From a bacterium (GTDB lineage Bacteria; Verrucomicrobiota; Verrucomicrobiia; Limisphaerales; UBA11358): a stretch of 5,198 bases of DNA. The notes beneath the pieces were generated by a model. That model saw only the letters and a program-made list of their open reading frames with translations, did not search any database and had not been told where the DNA came from. Below are positions 1-5,198 of this stretch, piece after piece. How positions within the stretch are numbered: position 1 is the stretch's first letter; every line of letters begins with the position of its first letter. Location of the stretch: the NCBI GenBank assembly GCA_021781185.1, contig JAJXXI010000563.1, positions 1 through 5,198 on the forward strand, given 5' to 3'. A program made the position numbers and the translations under genes.

Positions 1-66
1 AATTTTGCCGAGACCGCGCAGGTTTTTGAACGCGGTCTGGAGTTTGCTGGTCAGCGAATCGAACAT
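1..66 (-). CDS. ffh: Signal recognition particle GTPase Ffh, N-terminal 22 codons only (cut by the window edge)
   Basis: The reverse strand from an ATG at 64-66 stays open to the window edge and reads MFDSLTSKLQ...FKNLRGLGKI. This closely resembles the conserved start of Ffh (E. coli begins MFDNLTDRLSRTLRNISGRGRL), the first helix of the N domain that packs against the GTPase domain. Ffh binds 4.5S/6S RNA and hydrophobic signal sequences and delivers nascent membrane proteins to FtsY. Only this first helix is visible; the NG GTPase motifs and the M domain would lie to the left. No clear Shine-Dalgarno sequence precedes the ATG. The upstream spacer carries a MITE-like insertion whose near end is about 60 bp from the start codon, so the element lies in or near the ffh promoter region. 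The match is short, but its pattern and its placement at an ATG are distinctive. Confidence 0.8.
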   Translation of the reverse strand, partial: MFDSLTSKLQTAFKNLRGLGKI

Positions 67-119
67 CAGACGAGCTTAGTTCAAGCGCCGGCTTTGCACA
101 ATTTTGGATTTTGCGGGCC

Positions 120-127
120 GGCAAATG
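120..127. repeat. Left copy of the 8-bp direct repeat (putative target-site duplication)
   Basis: GGCAAATG lies immediately outside the left terminal inverted repeat and is repeated exactly outside the right one at 314-321. The two preceding bases (CC) also match, but on the right side they belong to the inverted repeat. The duplication is therefore 8 bp if the full 21-bp inverted repeat is accepted. Confidence 0.7.
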
Positions 128-167
128 GGGCGCATCTGGACACGGTCCCTGACTGGCCGCAGCCTAG

Positions 168-252
168 GTAGTGGCACAGGCATCCTGCCGGTGAATTGCG
201 TCCGCGTGGCCTGGCTGGCAGAAACCCACAGGCAGGATGCCTGTGCCACTAC
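168..252. repeat. Large palindromic repeat (REP-like), 26-nt arms with one mismatch and a 33-nt centre
   Basis: The left arm 168-193 (GTAGTGGCACAGGCATCCTG...) and right arm 227-252 (...CAGGATGCCTGTGCCACTAC) are reverse complements at 25 of 26 positions, the exception being G190 opposite A230. The centre (194-226) is GC-rich and unpaired with the arms. Translated, the arms give 'GTGILPVN' and 'RQDACATT', peptide strings I recall as recurring in spurious hypothetical proteins of Verrucomicrobiota and Planctomycetota, which suggests a dispersed repeat family. That recollection was not checked here. It sits inside the 128-313 element, either as an original part of it or as a later insertion. No direct repeat flanks the palindrome itself, so there is no sign of its own target duplication. 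As RNA it would form a very stable long hairpin on either strand. Confidence 0.75.
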
Positions 253-276
253 GCTTCCGACTGACGCCGGAAGCGT
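251..276. repeat. Short hairpin, 9-bp stem and 8-nt loop
   Basis: 251-259 (ACGCTTCCG) pairs perfectly with 268-276 (CGGAAGCGT) around the loop ACTGACGC. It touches the outer end of the large palindrome's right arm and lies inside the MITE-like element. On the plus strand it is followed by only two further T residues (277-278), and on the minus strand, the direction of the genes, by no T-run. It is therefore a weak terminator candidate at best and is better read as part of the element's internal structure. Confidence 0.5.
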
Positions 277-313
277 TTCATCTCGAACTTAAGGACCGTG
301 TCCAGATGCGCCC

Positions 314-321
314 GGCAAATG
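314..321. repeat. Right copy of the 8-bp direct repeat (putative target-site duplication)
   Basis: GGCAAATG directly follows the right terminal inverted repeat and matches 120-127 base for base. Collapsing 128-321 restores a plausible uninterrupted 120-bp spacer between the phosphoesterase stop and the ffh start. Confidence 0.7.
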
Positions 322-380
322 CGGGGCTGGTCACACTGCTCCCGCTTTCATTCCAACTGAGGCGGTTGCGCCGAGGGAAT

Positions 381-3077
381 TCAGTCATCATCATCCACGA
401 CTTTCACCGCCCATTCGGGATACGGCCTCGTGCCCATCGTCGCGCGCCAAAGAATGCGGTTGAGCACGTCCTCATTGCATTGGTCCGGCTGGGTCAGCGG
501 CAGCCGGGCGGACACCAGCGCATCCTTCCGGCGTTGGGCGTCCTTGATCCGATCCGGCGCGGGATTCATCTGGTCCAACGGCACCTGGTTGGTCACGGCA
601 TCGAAAGCGGTGAAATCCGGCGTGTTGGTAAAGCAATCGAACATCGGCGTGGCGGTGGCGTCCATCTGATTCATTGGCGGCAGGCCGAGCATCAGCTCCA
701 TCGTGCGCAGCAGGCTGGTCTGATTGTATTGAGTATGGATGACCGCGTGCCGTTTCGTGTAGGCGCTGATGACGTAAGCCGTGCTGCGGTAGCCGCTGAC
801 GTGATCCCAGCCATTTTGCGGATCGTCTTCCACGGCCATGATGCAGGTGTCCTTCCAAAACCTGCTGTGGCTCACGGCCGCGACGATCCGGCCAAAGGCC
901 AGGTCATTGTCAGCCACCTGCGCGGCGGGCGTGGGCGAACCGGCTTTCGTGCCGCTGGTGTGGTCGTTGGGCAGCCAGAGGATGGTCAGCGCGGGCAGAT
1001 TGTCGTGCTGCTCAAATTCCTTTAAACGACGGATGAATTTCGCCGCGCGCACCACGTCCGGCACGTTCAAATCCCAACTGGACCAGTCTTTTTCGATGAA
1101 CGGCCGCAGGGCCTCGATGTCTGGCTTGCAGGTGTAATCAATGGCGTTTGCGTCGCTGATGAAATCCTGCCAGGCCTCGGCAAAACCAATTTTCCGGTGC
1201 CGCGTCGGATCTTTCCAGCGCTTGCTGGCGGTGGTGAATTCGCCGAAGTCGTGAACGGTTTTGCCGTGGGCGAGCACGTTGTTCCAGATGAAACCGGCGG
1301 GCGAATACGCCAGGGCGTCGCTGCCGCCGGGCCCGAACCCGCCCGCCGGATAGCTGCGCGGCCAGCCGGCAAAGGAGCGCTCGACATATTCCGTGGTGAT
1401 GCCGCTGTCCGCCCATTGATGTCCGTCCGCGCTCAGGATTCCGGAGCAATAGAAGTTGTCCAACAAAGCAAATTCGCGGACGAACCGGTGCTGGTTGGGC
1501 GTCACGTGCTCGCCGAAATTGCAGAGCGAGCCGTCGCCATTGCCTTCCCGCACGTCGCCGAGAATCTGGTCGTAGCTGCGGTTTTCCTTGATGATGTAGA
1601 TGACGTGCCGGAAGACGCTGGGCTCGCCGACCCGCTCCGGCACCGGCTGCGGAGCGCGTCCGGGACGCGCCGGCAGCTTCGCCTGCGCGATGAGCGGATA
1701 ACGCAAATCCGCCAGCGCCTGCTGCGTGAATTTCGCCAGTTCGCGTTTCGAGGGAACCGGAATCACGGAAAGCGAGCCGGCGTATTGCTTGGTGTTGAAG
1801 CCGAAGCCGGTGGCGCCCAGCCGCGCCCGTTCCGTTTTGGCCGCGAAATCCTTGAGATTCGCCACGCAAATGTTCATGTGCCGGGCGTCGAACACCAGCG
1901 CACCGGGAAACCAGCCGGCGGGAATCAGGCCGAGCATTTCGGTGTCACGCGATTTGGGCTGGAACCGGAAAACCGCCACGGCATTTTGCGAGGCGTTCGC
2001 GCAGAAAAGCGTTTTGCCCGAACGATCAAAAACCAGCGCGTCGGGCTGCGCACCAAACGGGTCACCGGGTTTTTGCCGTGCGCAGACCGTTTCCACCACG
2101 GTGTCGCTGTGGGTATCAATGACGCTCAGCGCATCACTGCCCGCGCTCGCCGCCACGAGCCAGCGGCCGTCCGGCGACAAGGCCAGAGCACAGGCGTGCG
2201 GTCCCACGACGATTTCCCGCGCGGCCCGCGCCTGCATCCCGGCGTTATCGCCGCGCAGATCAATGACCGACACCGAGCCTTCACTGGCAATGCTCCGGGC
2301 GTCCACCCGCACCCGGGCACCTTCCCCGATCGGGCCGGTGACGCTGCCGGCGTCCGGCCGGCGTCCGCCCCAGTTGCTGACATAAATCTTGTGCCCGGCC
2401 AGCACGACATCAAACGGCGCGACGCCCACATCCCACGTCCGCAGGACTTTCCCCGTCGCGGCATCGAGTTCAATCAGCCGGTTGGAAAGATTCCCCGCGA
2501 CGTAGATTTTCTTCCCGTCGCGCGAGACGGCGATGCCGGCGGGGATTTCGTTCACGCGTCCCGGCGCATCCGCCGGCGGCAGCGCCATGGAACAGAACGG
2601 AGCAACCTGATGGTCGGGCCCAACCCGGAAGACCTTGAGGTCGCCGTTGACATTGGCGAGGTAAATCCGCGAGCCGTCCGGCGAAAATTGCAGGCCGGTA
2701 TAGCTCAACTGCGCCTTTTCGTCCGCATCGAGAATGGCCGTCGCGACCGGCCGGGGGTCCAGAGCCTTGCCCGACGGCAGCTCCACGCGTTGCAAAATTT
2801 TTCCGCTGACCGGATCCAGCACCACCAGATCATGCGTCAGGCCGGCGGTGACCAGCAGTCGGCCGTCGGGACTTAACGCCAGCGCCTGCGGCCTCATGCC
2901 CGGCAGATTGATTTGCCGGCCGGCGGGAGTGACAAGTTGGTTGACCGGGGTGATGAGCGTGTTGTCATTGCGCCCGACGGCGGCGGTGGTGGTGAAGAAT
3001 TCGTCCGCGCCGACCTTCCCCGGAGTCAAACAGACCAGTCCCGCAAGGCTGGCGACGACGAGAAGATTGAATTTCAT
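381..3077 (-). CDS. Secreted YVTN/YncE-like beta-propeller fused to a phosphoesterase (acid phosphatase/phospholipase C-like) domain
   Basis: This 898-residue protein starts at the ATG at 3075-3077 (MKFNLLVV). That start gives a clean signal peptide: Lys2, hydrophobic core to about residue 18, probable signal peptidase I cleavage after VGA (about 24). The reading frame continues 12 codons upstream to a TTG, but that would bury the signal peptide. Residues 60-410 contain propeller blades of the form 'SPDGR.L.V....D.L.V.D...GK', for example near 62-93, 128-152, 179-238, 292-331 and 344-372. From about 490 a phosphoesterase domain follows: HVIYIIKENRSYDQILGD (E498, N499, D503), DGHQWAD (D551, H553), WLPNDHTSG (D705, H706) and VEDDPQNGWDHVSGYRS (E750-D752, D758, H759). 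The Asp/Glu/His/Asn set resembles metal and phosphate ligands of the PF04185 (AcpA-like) superfamily. The overall design matches proteins named bifunctional YncE/alkaline phosphatase family. It probably acts in the periplasm or outside the cell; the substrate is unknown. It ends in four aspartates and follows hldD by 53 nt. Confidence 0.88.
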   Translation of the reverse strand: MKFNLLVVASLAGLVCLTPGKVGADEFFTTTAAVGRNDNTLITPVNQLVTPAGRQINLPGMRPQALALSPDGRLLVTAGLTHDLVVLDPVSGKILQRVELPSGKALDPRPVATAILDADEKAQLSYTGLQFSPDGSRIYLANVNGDLKVFRVGPDHQVAPFCSMALPPADAPGRVNEIPAGIAVSRDGKKIYVAGNLSNRLIELDAATGKVLRTWDVGVAPFDVVLAGHKIYVSNWGGRRPDAGSVTGPIGEGARVRVDARSIASEGSVSVIDLRGDNAGMQARAAREIVVGPHACALALSPDGRWLVAASAGSDALSVIDTHSDTVVETVCARQKPGDPFGAQPDALVFDRSGKTLFCANASQNAVAVFRFQPKSRDTEMLGLIPAGWFPGALVFDARHMNICVANLKDFAAKTERARLGATGFGFNTKQYAGSLSVIPVPSKRELAKFTQQALADLRYPLIAQAKLPARPGRAPQPVPERVGEPSVFRHVIYIIKENRSYDQILGDVREGNGDGSLCNFGEHVTPNQHRFVREFALLDNFYCSGILSADGHQWADSGITTEYVERSFAGWPRSYPAGGFGPGGSDALAYSPAGFIWNNVLAHGKTVHDFGEFTTASKRWKDPTRHRKIGFAEAWQDFISDANAIDYTCKPDIEALRPFIEKDWSSWDLNVPDVVRAAKFIRRLKEFEQHDNLPALTILWLPNDHTSGTKAGSPTPAAQVADNDLAFGRIVAAVSHSRFWKDTCIMAVEDDPQNGWDHVSGYRSTAYVISAYTKRHAVIHTQYNQTSLLRTMELMLGLPPMNQMDATATPMFDCFTNTPDFTAFDAVTNQVPLDQMNPAPDRIKDAQRRKDALVSARLPLTQPDQCNEDVLNRILWRATMGTRPYPEWAVKVVDDDD

Positions 3078-3130
3078 CGGGCCATGATGAACCACCACCC
3101 CTGATTCCGGCAAGTCACGTTCGGGTGAAA

Positions 3131-4138
3131 TTATTCCACCGACGGATCAAGACGCTTGTCCAGCACGAGATATTTGCGGACGTAGTCGTGAACGGCGTTT
3201 TCCAGCGAGGTGACCGGCGCGACGTAGCCGGCACCGCGCAGGTGCATCAGGTTCGCCTGCGTGAAATACTGGTATTTGTCGCGAATCACTTCCGGAATCT
3301 CGATAAACTTGATGACCGGCTTTCGTTTCAACGCAGTAAACACGGCGTTGGAAAGGTCAACCCACGTGCGCGCACCGCCGCTGCCGATGTTGAACAGGCC
3401 GCAGGCCTTCGGGGTCGCGGCCAGATGCAGCGTCATCGCGACGCAATCCTTGACGTAGAGGAAATCGCGCTTCTGCTCGCCGTGCTTGTATTCCTTGCGA
3501 TAGCTCTTGAACAACTGGATGACGCCCTTGCCCTGCACCTGCGCAAAGCTCTTGTGGACGAGCGACCGCATGTCGCCCTTGTGATCCTCGTTCGGGCCGA
3601 AGACGTTGAAAAATTTCAGGCCGCAAATCTTGTTCAGGAACCCGGCGCGCTTGGCGTGCAGATCGAACAGGTGCTTGGAGTAGCCATACATGTTCAGCGG
3701 ACGCAGCGTATCGAGCTTCGTGTCGTTGTCTTCCATGCCCGCCGATCCGTCGCCATAGGTTGCGGCGGACGAGGCATAGACGAAACGGGTCTTTTGCGCC
3801 AGCGACCACATCGCGAGGTCGCGGGTGAATTCGTAATTATTGCGGATCAGGTAAGTCGCATCCTTCTCGGTCGTGGCCGAACAGGCACCCATGTGCAGCA
3901 CCAAGTCAAATTTCCCCAGCGCGCCGGCCTGCAAGCGGGCGAGCAGTTCATCCGCCTCGACATAATCGGCAAAACGAAGCGGCGTGAGATTACGCCATTT
4001 TTCGTTTGTGCCAAGGATGTCGCAGACGACGATGTTCTCGCAGCCGCGCCGGTTCAGCGCCCAGACGAGCGCGCTGCCGATGAAGCCCGCGCCGCCGGTG
4101 ACCAAAACGCGCGCATCGGAGAAATCGTTCGGTTTCAT
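3131..4138 (-). CDS. hldD: ADP-L-glycero-D-manno-heptose 6-epimerase
   Basis: This cytoplasmic NADP-dependent extended short-chain dehydrogenase (335 residues; E. coli HldD has 310) converts ADP-D-glycero-D-manno-heptose to the L-glycero form, the precursor for the LPS inner core. Visible features in order: the Rossmann motif TGGAGFIG (14-21); the HldD-type block DILGTNEKWRNL (40-51); HMGACSATTEKD (82-93); SSAATYG (123-129); the catalytic pair Y151/K155 in PLNMYGYSKHLFD; FFNVFGPNEDHKGDM (176-190), where K187 corresponds to E. coli Lys178; RDFLYVKD (224-231); and KYQYFTQANLMHLRGAGY (288-305). These strings are specific to HldD rather than UDP-glucose 4-epimerases. The ATG lies 6 nt after the stop of the deoxyhypusine-synthase-like gene, so coupled expression is likely; no strong Shine-Dalgarno sequence is visible. 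No other heptose gene (hldE, gmhA, gmhB) is in the window. Confidence 0.95.
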   Translation of the reverse strand: MKPNDFSDARVLVTGGAGFIGSALVWALNRRGCENIVVCDILGTNEKWRNLTPLRFADYVEADELLARLQAGALGKFDLVLHMGACSATTEKDATYLIRNNYEFTRDLAMWSLAQKTRFVYASSAATYGDGSAGMEDNDTKLDTLRPLNMYGYSKHLFDLHAKRAGFLNKICGLKFFNVFGPNEDHKGDMRSLVHKSFAQVQGKGVIQLFKSYRKEYKHGEQKRDFLYVKDCVAMTLHLAATPKACGLFNIGSGGARTWVDLSNAVFTALKRKPVIKFIEIPEVIRDKYQYFTQANLMHLRGAGYVAPVTSLENAVHDYVRKYLVLDKRLDPSVE

Positions 4139-4144
4139 TTGATT

Positions 4145-5158
4145 TTACCAGCCGAGGACGTGGGCGAAAATCAGCGGCGCGACAATCGTGGCATCGGATT
4201 CGATGATGAACTTGGGCGTCTTCACGCCGAGTTTGCCCCAGGTGATTTTTTCGTTCGGCACGGCGCCGGAATAGCTGCCGTAGCTCGTGGTGGAGTCGCT
4301 GATCTGGCAGAAGTAGCCCCAGAGCGGCACGTTGGTGCGCAGCAAATCCTGGTGCAGCATCGGCACGACGCAGATCGGAAAATCGCCGGAAATGCCGCCG
4401 CCAATCTGGAACATGCCGATGGTGCTTTTCTTGGTGGCCGTGCGGGTGTAAAATTCCGCAAGCCAGGTCATGTATTCGATGCCGGTGCGGACGGTGTGGA
4501 CATTCTTCACGTCGCCGCGGATGACGGCGGCGGCATACATGTTGCCGAGCGTGGCGTCTTCCCAGCCGGGCACGACGATGGGCAGGTTCTTTTCCGCCGC
4601 CGCGAGCATCCAGGAATTTTTCGGGTCAATCTGGTAGTATTTCTCGTATTTGCCGCTGAGCAGAACCTGGTAGAAAAACTCGTGCGGAAAATAACGTTCG
4701 TCCTTTTTGTCCGCATCCGTCCAGACTTCGAGCATGGCTTTTTCCATGCGGCGCATGGCTTCGCCTTCGGGAATGCAGGTGTCGGTCACGCGGTTCATGT
4801 GGCGGTTGAGTAGAGCCTGCTCATCCTCAGCGGTCAGCGAGCGGTAGCCGGGCACGCGCTCGTAATAATCGTGCGCGACGAGATTGAACACGTCCTCCTC
4901 CAGATTTGCACCGGTGCAGGTGATGAGCTGCACCTTGTCCTGCCGGATCATTTCGGCGAGCGAAAGGCCGAGTTCGGCGGTGCTCATCGCGCCGCCGAGC
5001 GTGATCATCATTTTGCCGCCATTTTCGAGGTGGGCCACGTAGCCCTTCGCGGCATCCACGAGTGATGCAGCGTTGAAGTGACGGTAGTGATGCTGGATGA
5101 ATTGCGAAACGGGTCCGCCGGTGAGTTTTGCGGGTTTGATCTGCTTTTTCTTGGCCAT
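4145..5158 (-). CDS. Deoxyhypusine synthase-like protein (probable aminobutyl-transfer enzyme, substrate unknown)
   Basis: The 337-residue protein starts at the ATG at 5156-5158 (MAKKKQIKPAK); a GTG ten codons upstream is less likely. It belongs to the deoxyhypusine synthase fold family, which uses NAD and an active-site lysine to move an aminobutyl group from a polyamine. Visible conserved blocks are TLGGAMSTAELG (53-64), TGANLEEDVFN (82-92), PGWEDATLGNM (197-207), QIGGGISGDFP (251-261) and SYGSYSGAVPNEKITWGKL (292-310). Lys309 in WGK corresponds to human catalytic Lys329; Trp307 and Glu303 are also kept. By my alignment from memory, however, human Asp243, His288 and Asp316 are replaced by Asn206, Asp259 and Tyr296. 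Bacteria lack hypusinated eIF5A, so true deoxyhypusine synthase activity is unlikely. Plant homospermidine synthase evolved from this family, so a role in polyamine synthesis is possible but unproven. It is first in a possible operon with hldD, 6 nt away. Confidence 0.88.
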   Translation of the reverse strand: MAKKKQIKPAKLTGGPVSQFIQHHYRHFNAASLVDAAKGYVAHLENGGKMMITLGGAMSTAELGLSLAEMIRQDKVQLITCTGANLEEDVFNLVAHDYYERVPGYRSLTAEDEQALLNRHMNRVTDTCIPEGEAMRRMEKAMLEVWTDADKKDERYFPHEFFYQVLLSGKYEKYYQIDPKNSWMLAAAEKNLPIVVPGWEDATLGNMYAAAVIRGDVKNVHTVRTGIEYMTWLAEFYTRTATKKSTIGMFQIGGGISGDFPICVVPMLHQDLLRTNVPLWGYFCQISDSTTSYGSYSGAVPNEKITWGKLGVKTPKFIIESDATIVAPLIFAHVLGW

Positions 5159-5198
5159 AAATAATTGGAAAAATTCTGCAACGCCCACAATACGGAAG

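Larger units (their letters stand above)
128..313. mobile_element. MITE-like non-autonomous element, 186 bp, 21-bp perfect terminal inverted repeats, 8-bp target duplication
   Basis: The first 21 bases (128-148, beginning GGGCGCATCTGGACAC) are the exact reverse complement of the last 21 (293-313). The octamer GGCAAATG abuts the element on both sides (120-127 and 314-321), as a target-site duplication would. The interior has no credible gene: a 62-codon frame across it is just the translated repeat. It holds a large inner palindrome (168-252) and a 9-bp hairpin (251-276). An element this short must be moved in trans by a transposase encoded elsewhere. Several IS families make duplications of about 8 bp (IS256, ISAs1, IS66 and IS1595 among them), and I cannot assign a family from these ends alone. 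The element fills most of the spacer between the phosphoesterase stop and ffh, and could act as a transcript 3' hairpin for the upstream genes or alter the ffh promoter; both effects are inference. Confidence 0.75.

Noticed and set aside
67..119. Sigma70-type promoter for ffh (TTGTGC, 17 nt, TAAGCT on the minus strand)
   Set aside because: The spacing is right, but each hexamer matches consensus at only three of six positions, which is near chance.
251..278. Intrinsic terminator at the 9-bp hairpin
   Set aside because: The tail is only three T residues counting the one paired in the stem (276-278), and on the plus strand, where no gene ends. In the minus direction, which the genes use, no T-run follows the stem.
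104..292. 62-codon open frame on the plus strand across the intergenic element
   Set aside because: It is a translation of the inverted-repeat element: 'GTGILPVN' and 'RQDACATT' come from the two palindrome arms. There is no independent sign of coding.
237..1025. 262-codon open frame on the plus strand starting in the repeat
   Set aside because: It begins inside the palindromic repeat and continues antisense to the phosphoesterase domain, with no family resemblance.
1197..2876. 559-codon open frame on the plus strand
   Set aside because: It lies entirely antisense within the propeller-phosphoesterase gene, shows no recognisable domain, and is explained by GC-rich codon use on the opposite strand.
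3078..3130. Terminator or promoter between hldD and the phosphoesterase gene
   Set aside because: The 53-nt spacer shows no stable stem with a T-run and no convincing promoter hexamers.
3125..4813. 562-codon open frame on the plus strand
   Set aside because: It runs antisense across both hldD and the deoxyhypusine-synthase-like gene, which have strong family motifs. Its product resembles no family I know and is the low-complexity Arg/Ala/Val/His-rich type produced opposite GC-rich genes.
5159..5188. GTG start ten codons upstream for the deoxyhypusine-synthase-like gene
   Set aside because: The added residues (MGVAEFFQLF) are not part of the recognisable protein, and the ATG at 5156-5158 begins a typical Lys-rich N-terminus. 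Neither start has a clear Shine-Dalgarno sequence.

Overview
The window reads as a GC-rich chromosomal segment from a Gram-negative bacterium, most likely a Verrucomicrobiota (or other PVC-group) member. That placement is inference. It rests on three things: an LPS-core heptose gene, a bacterial deoxyhypusine-synthase-like gene, and a palindromic 'GTGGCACAGGCATCCTGCC' repeat of a kind I associate from memory with Pedosphaera-like genomes. All recognisable genes lie on the minus strand, so transcription runs from high to low coordinates.

Layout in transcription order. (1) 5158-4145: a deoxyhypusine synthase-like protein that keeps the catalytic lysine but has lost several substrate-pocket residues of true deoxyhypusine synthase. 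(2) 4138-3131: HldD, ADP-L-glycero-D-manno-heptose 6-epimerase, starting 6 nt after the previous stop. (3) 3077-381: a large secreted protein joining an N-terminal YVTN/YncE-like beta-propeller to a C-terminal phosphoesterase (acid phosphatase/phospholipase C-like), 53 nt after hldD. (4) 66-1: the first 22 codons of ffh, the signal recognition particle GTPase, running off the left edge.

The 314-nt gap between the phosphoesterase and ffh (67-380) is the most structured non-coding part. It holds a 186-bp element (128-313) with perfect 21-bp terminal inverted repeats and a perfect 8-bp direct repeat abutting both ends. That is the signature of a small non-autonomous transposable element (MITE-like) with its target-site duplication. 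Inside it sits a second palindrome with 26-nt arms (168-252) and a short 9-bp hairpin (251-276). Removing the element and one target copy leaves an ordinary 120-bp spacer.

The first three genes may be co-transcribed because of their spacing, but they have no obvious shared pathway: polyamine-type aminobutyl chemistry, LPS heptose supply, and an exported phosphoesterase. I found no convincing promoter or intrinsic terminator and no strong Shine-Dalgarno sequence before any start. No tRNA, rRNA or CRISPR array was seen. The points most worth following up are the MITE-like element with its nested palindrome and the altered active site of the deoxyhypusine-synthase-like enzyme.
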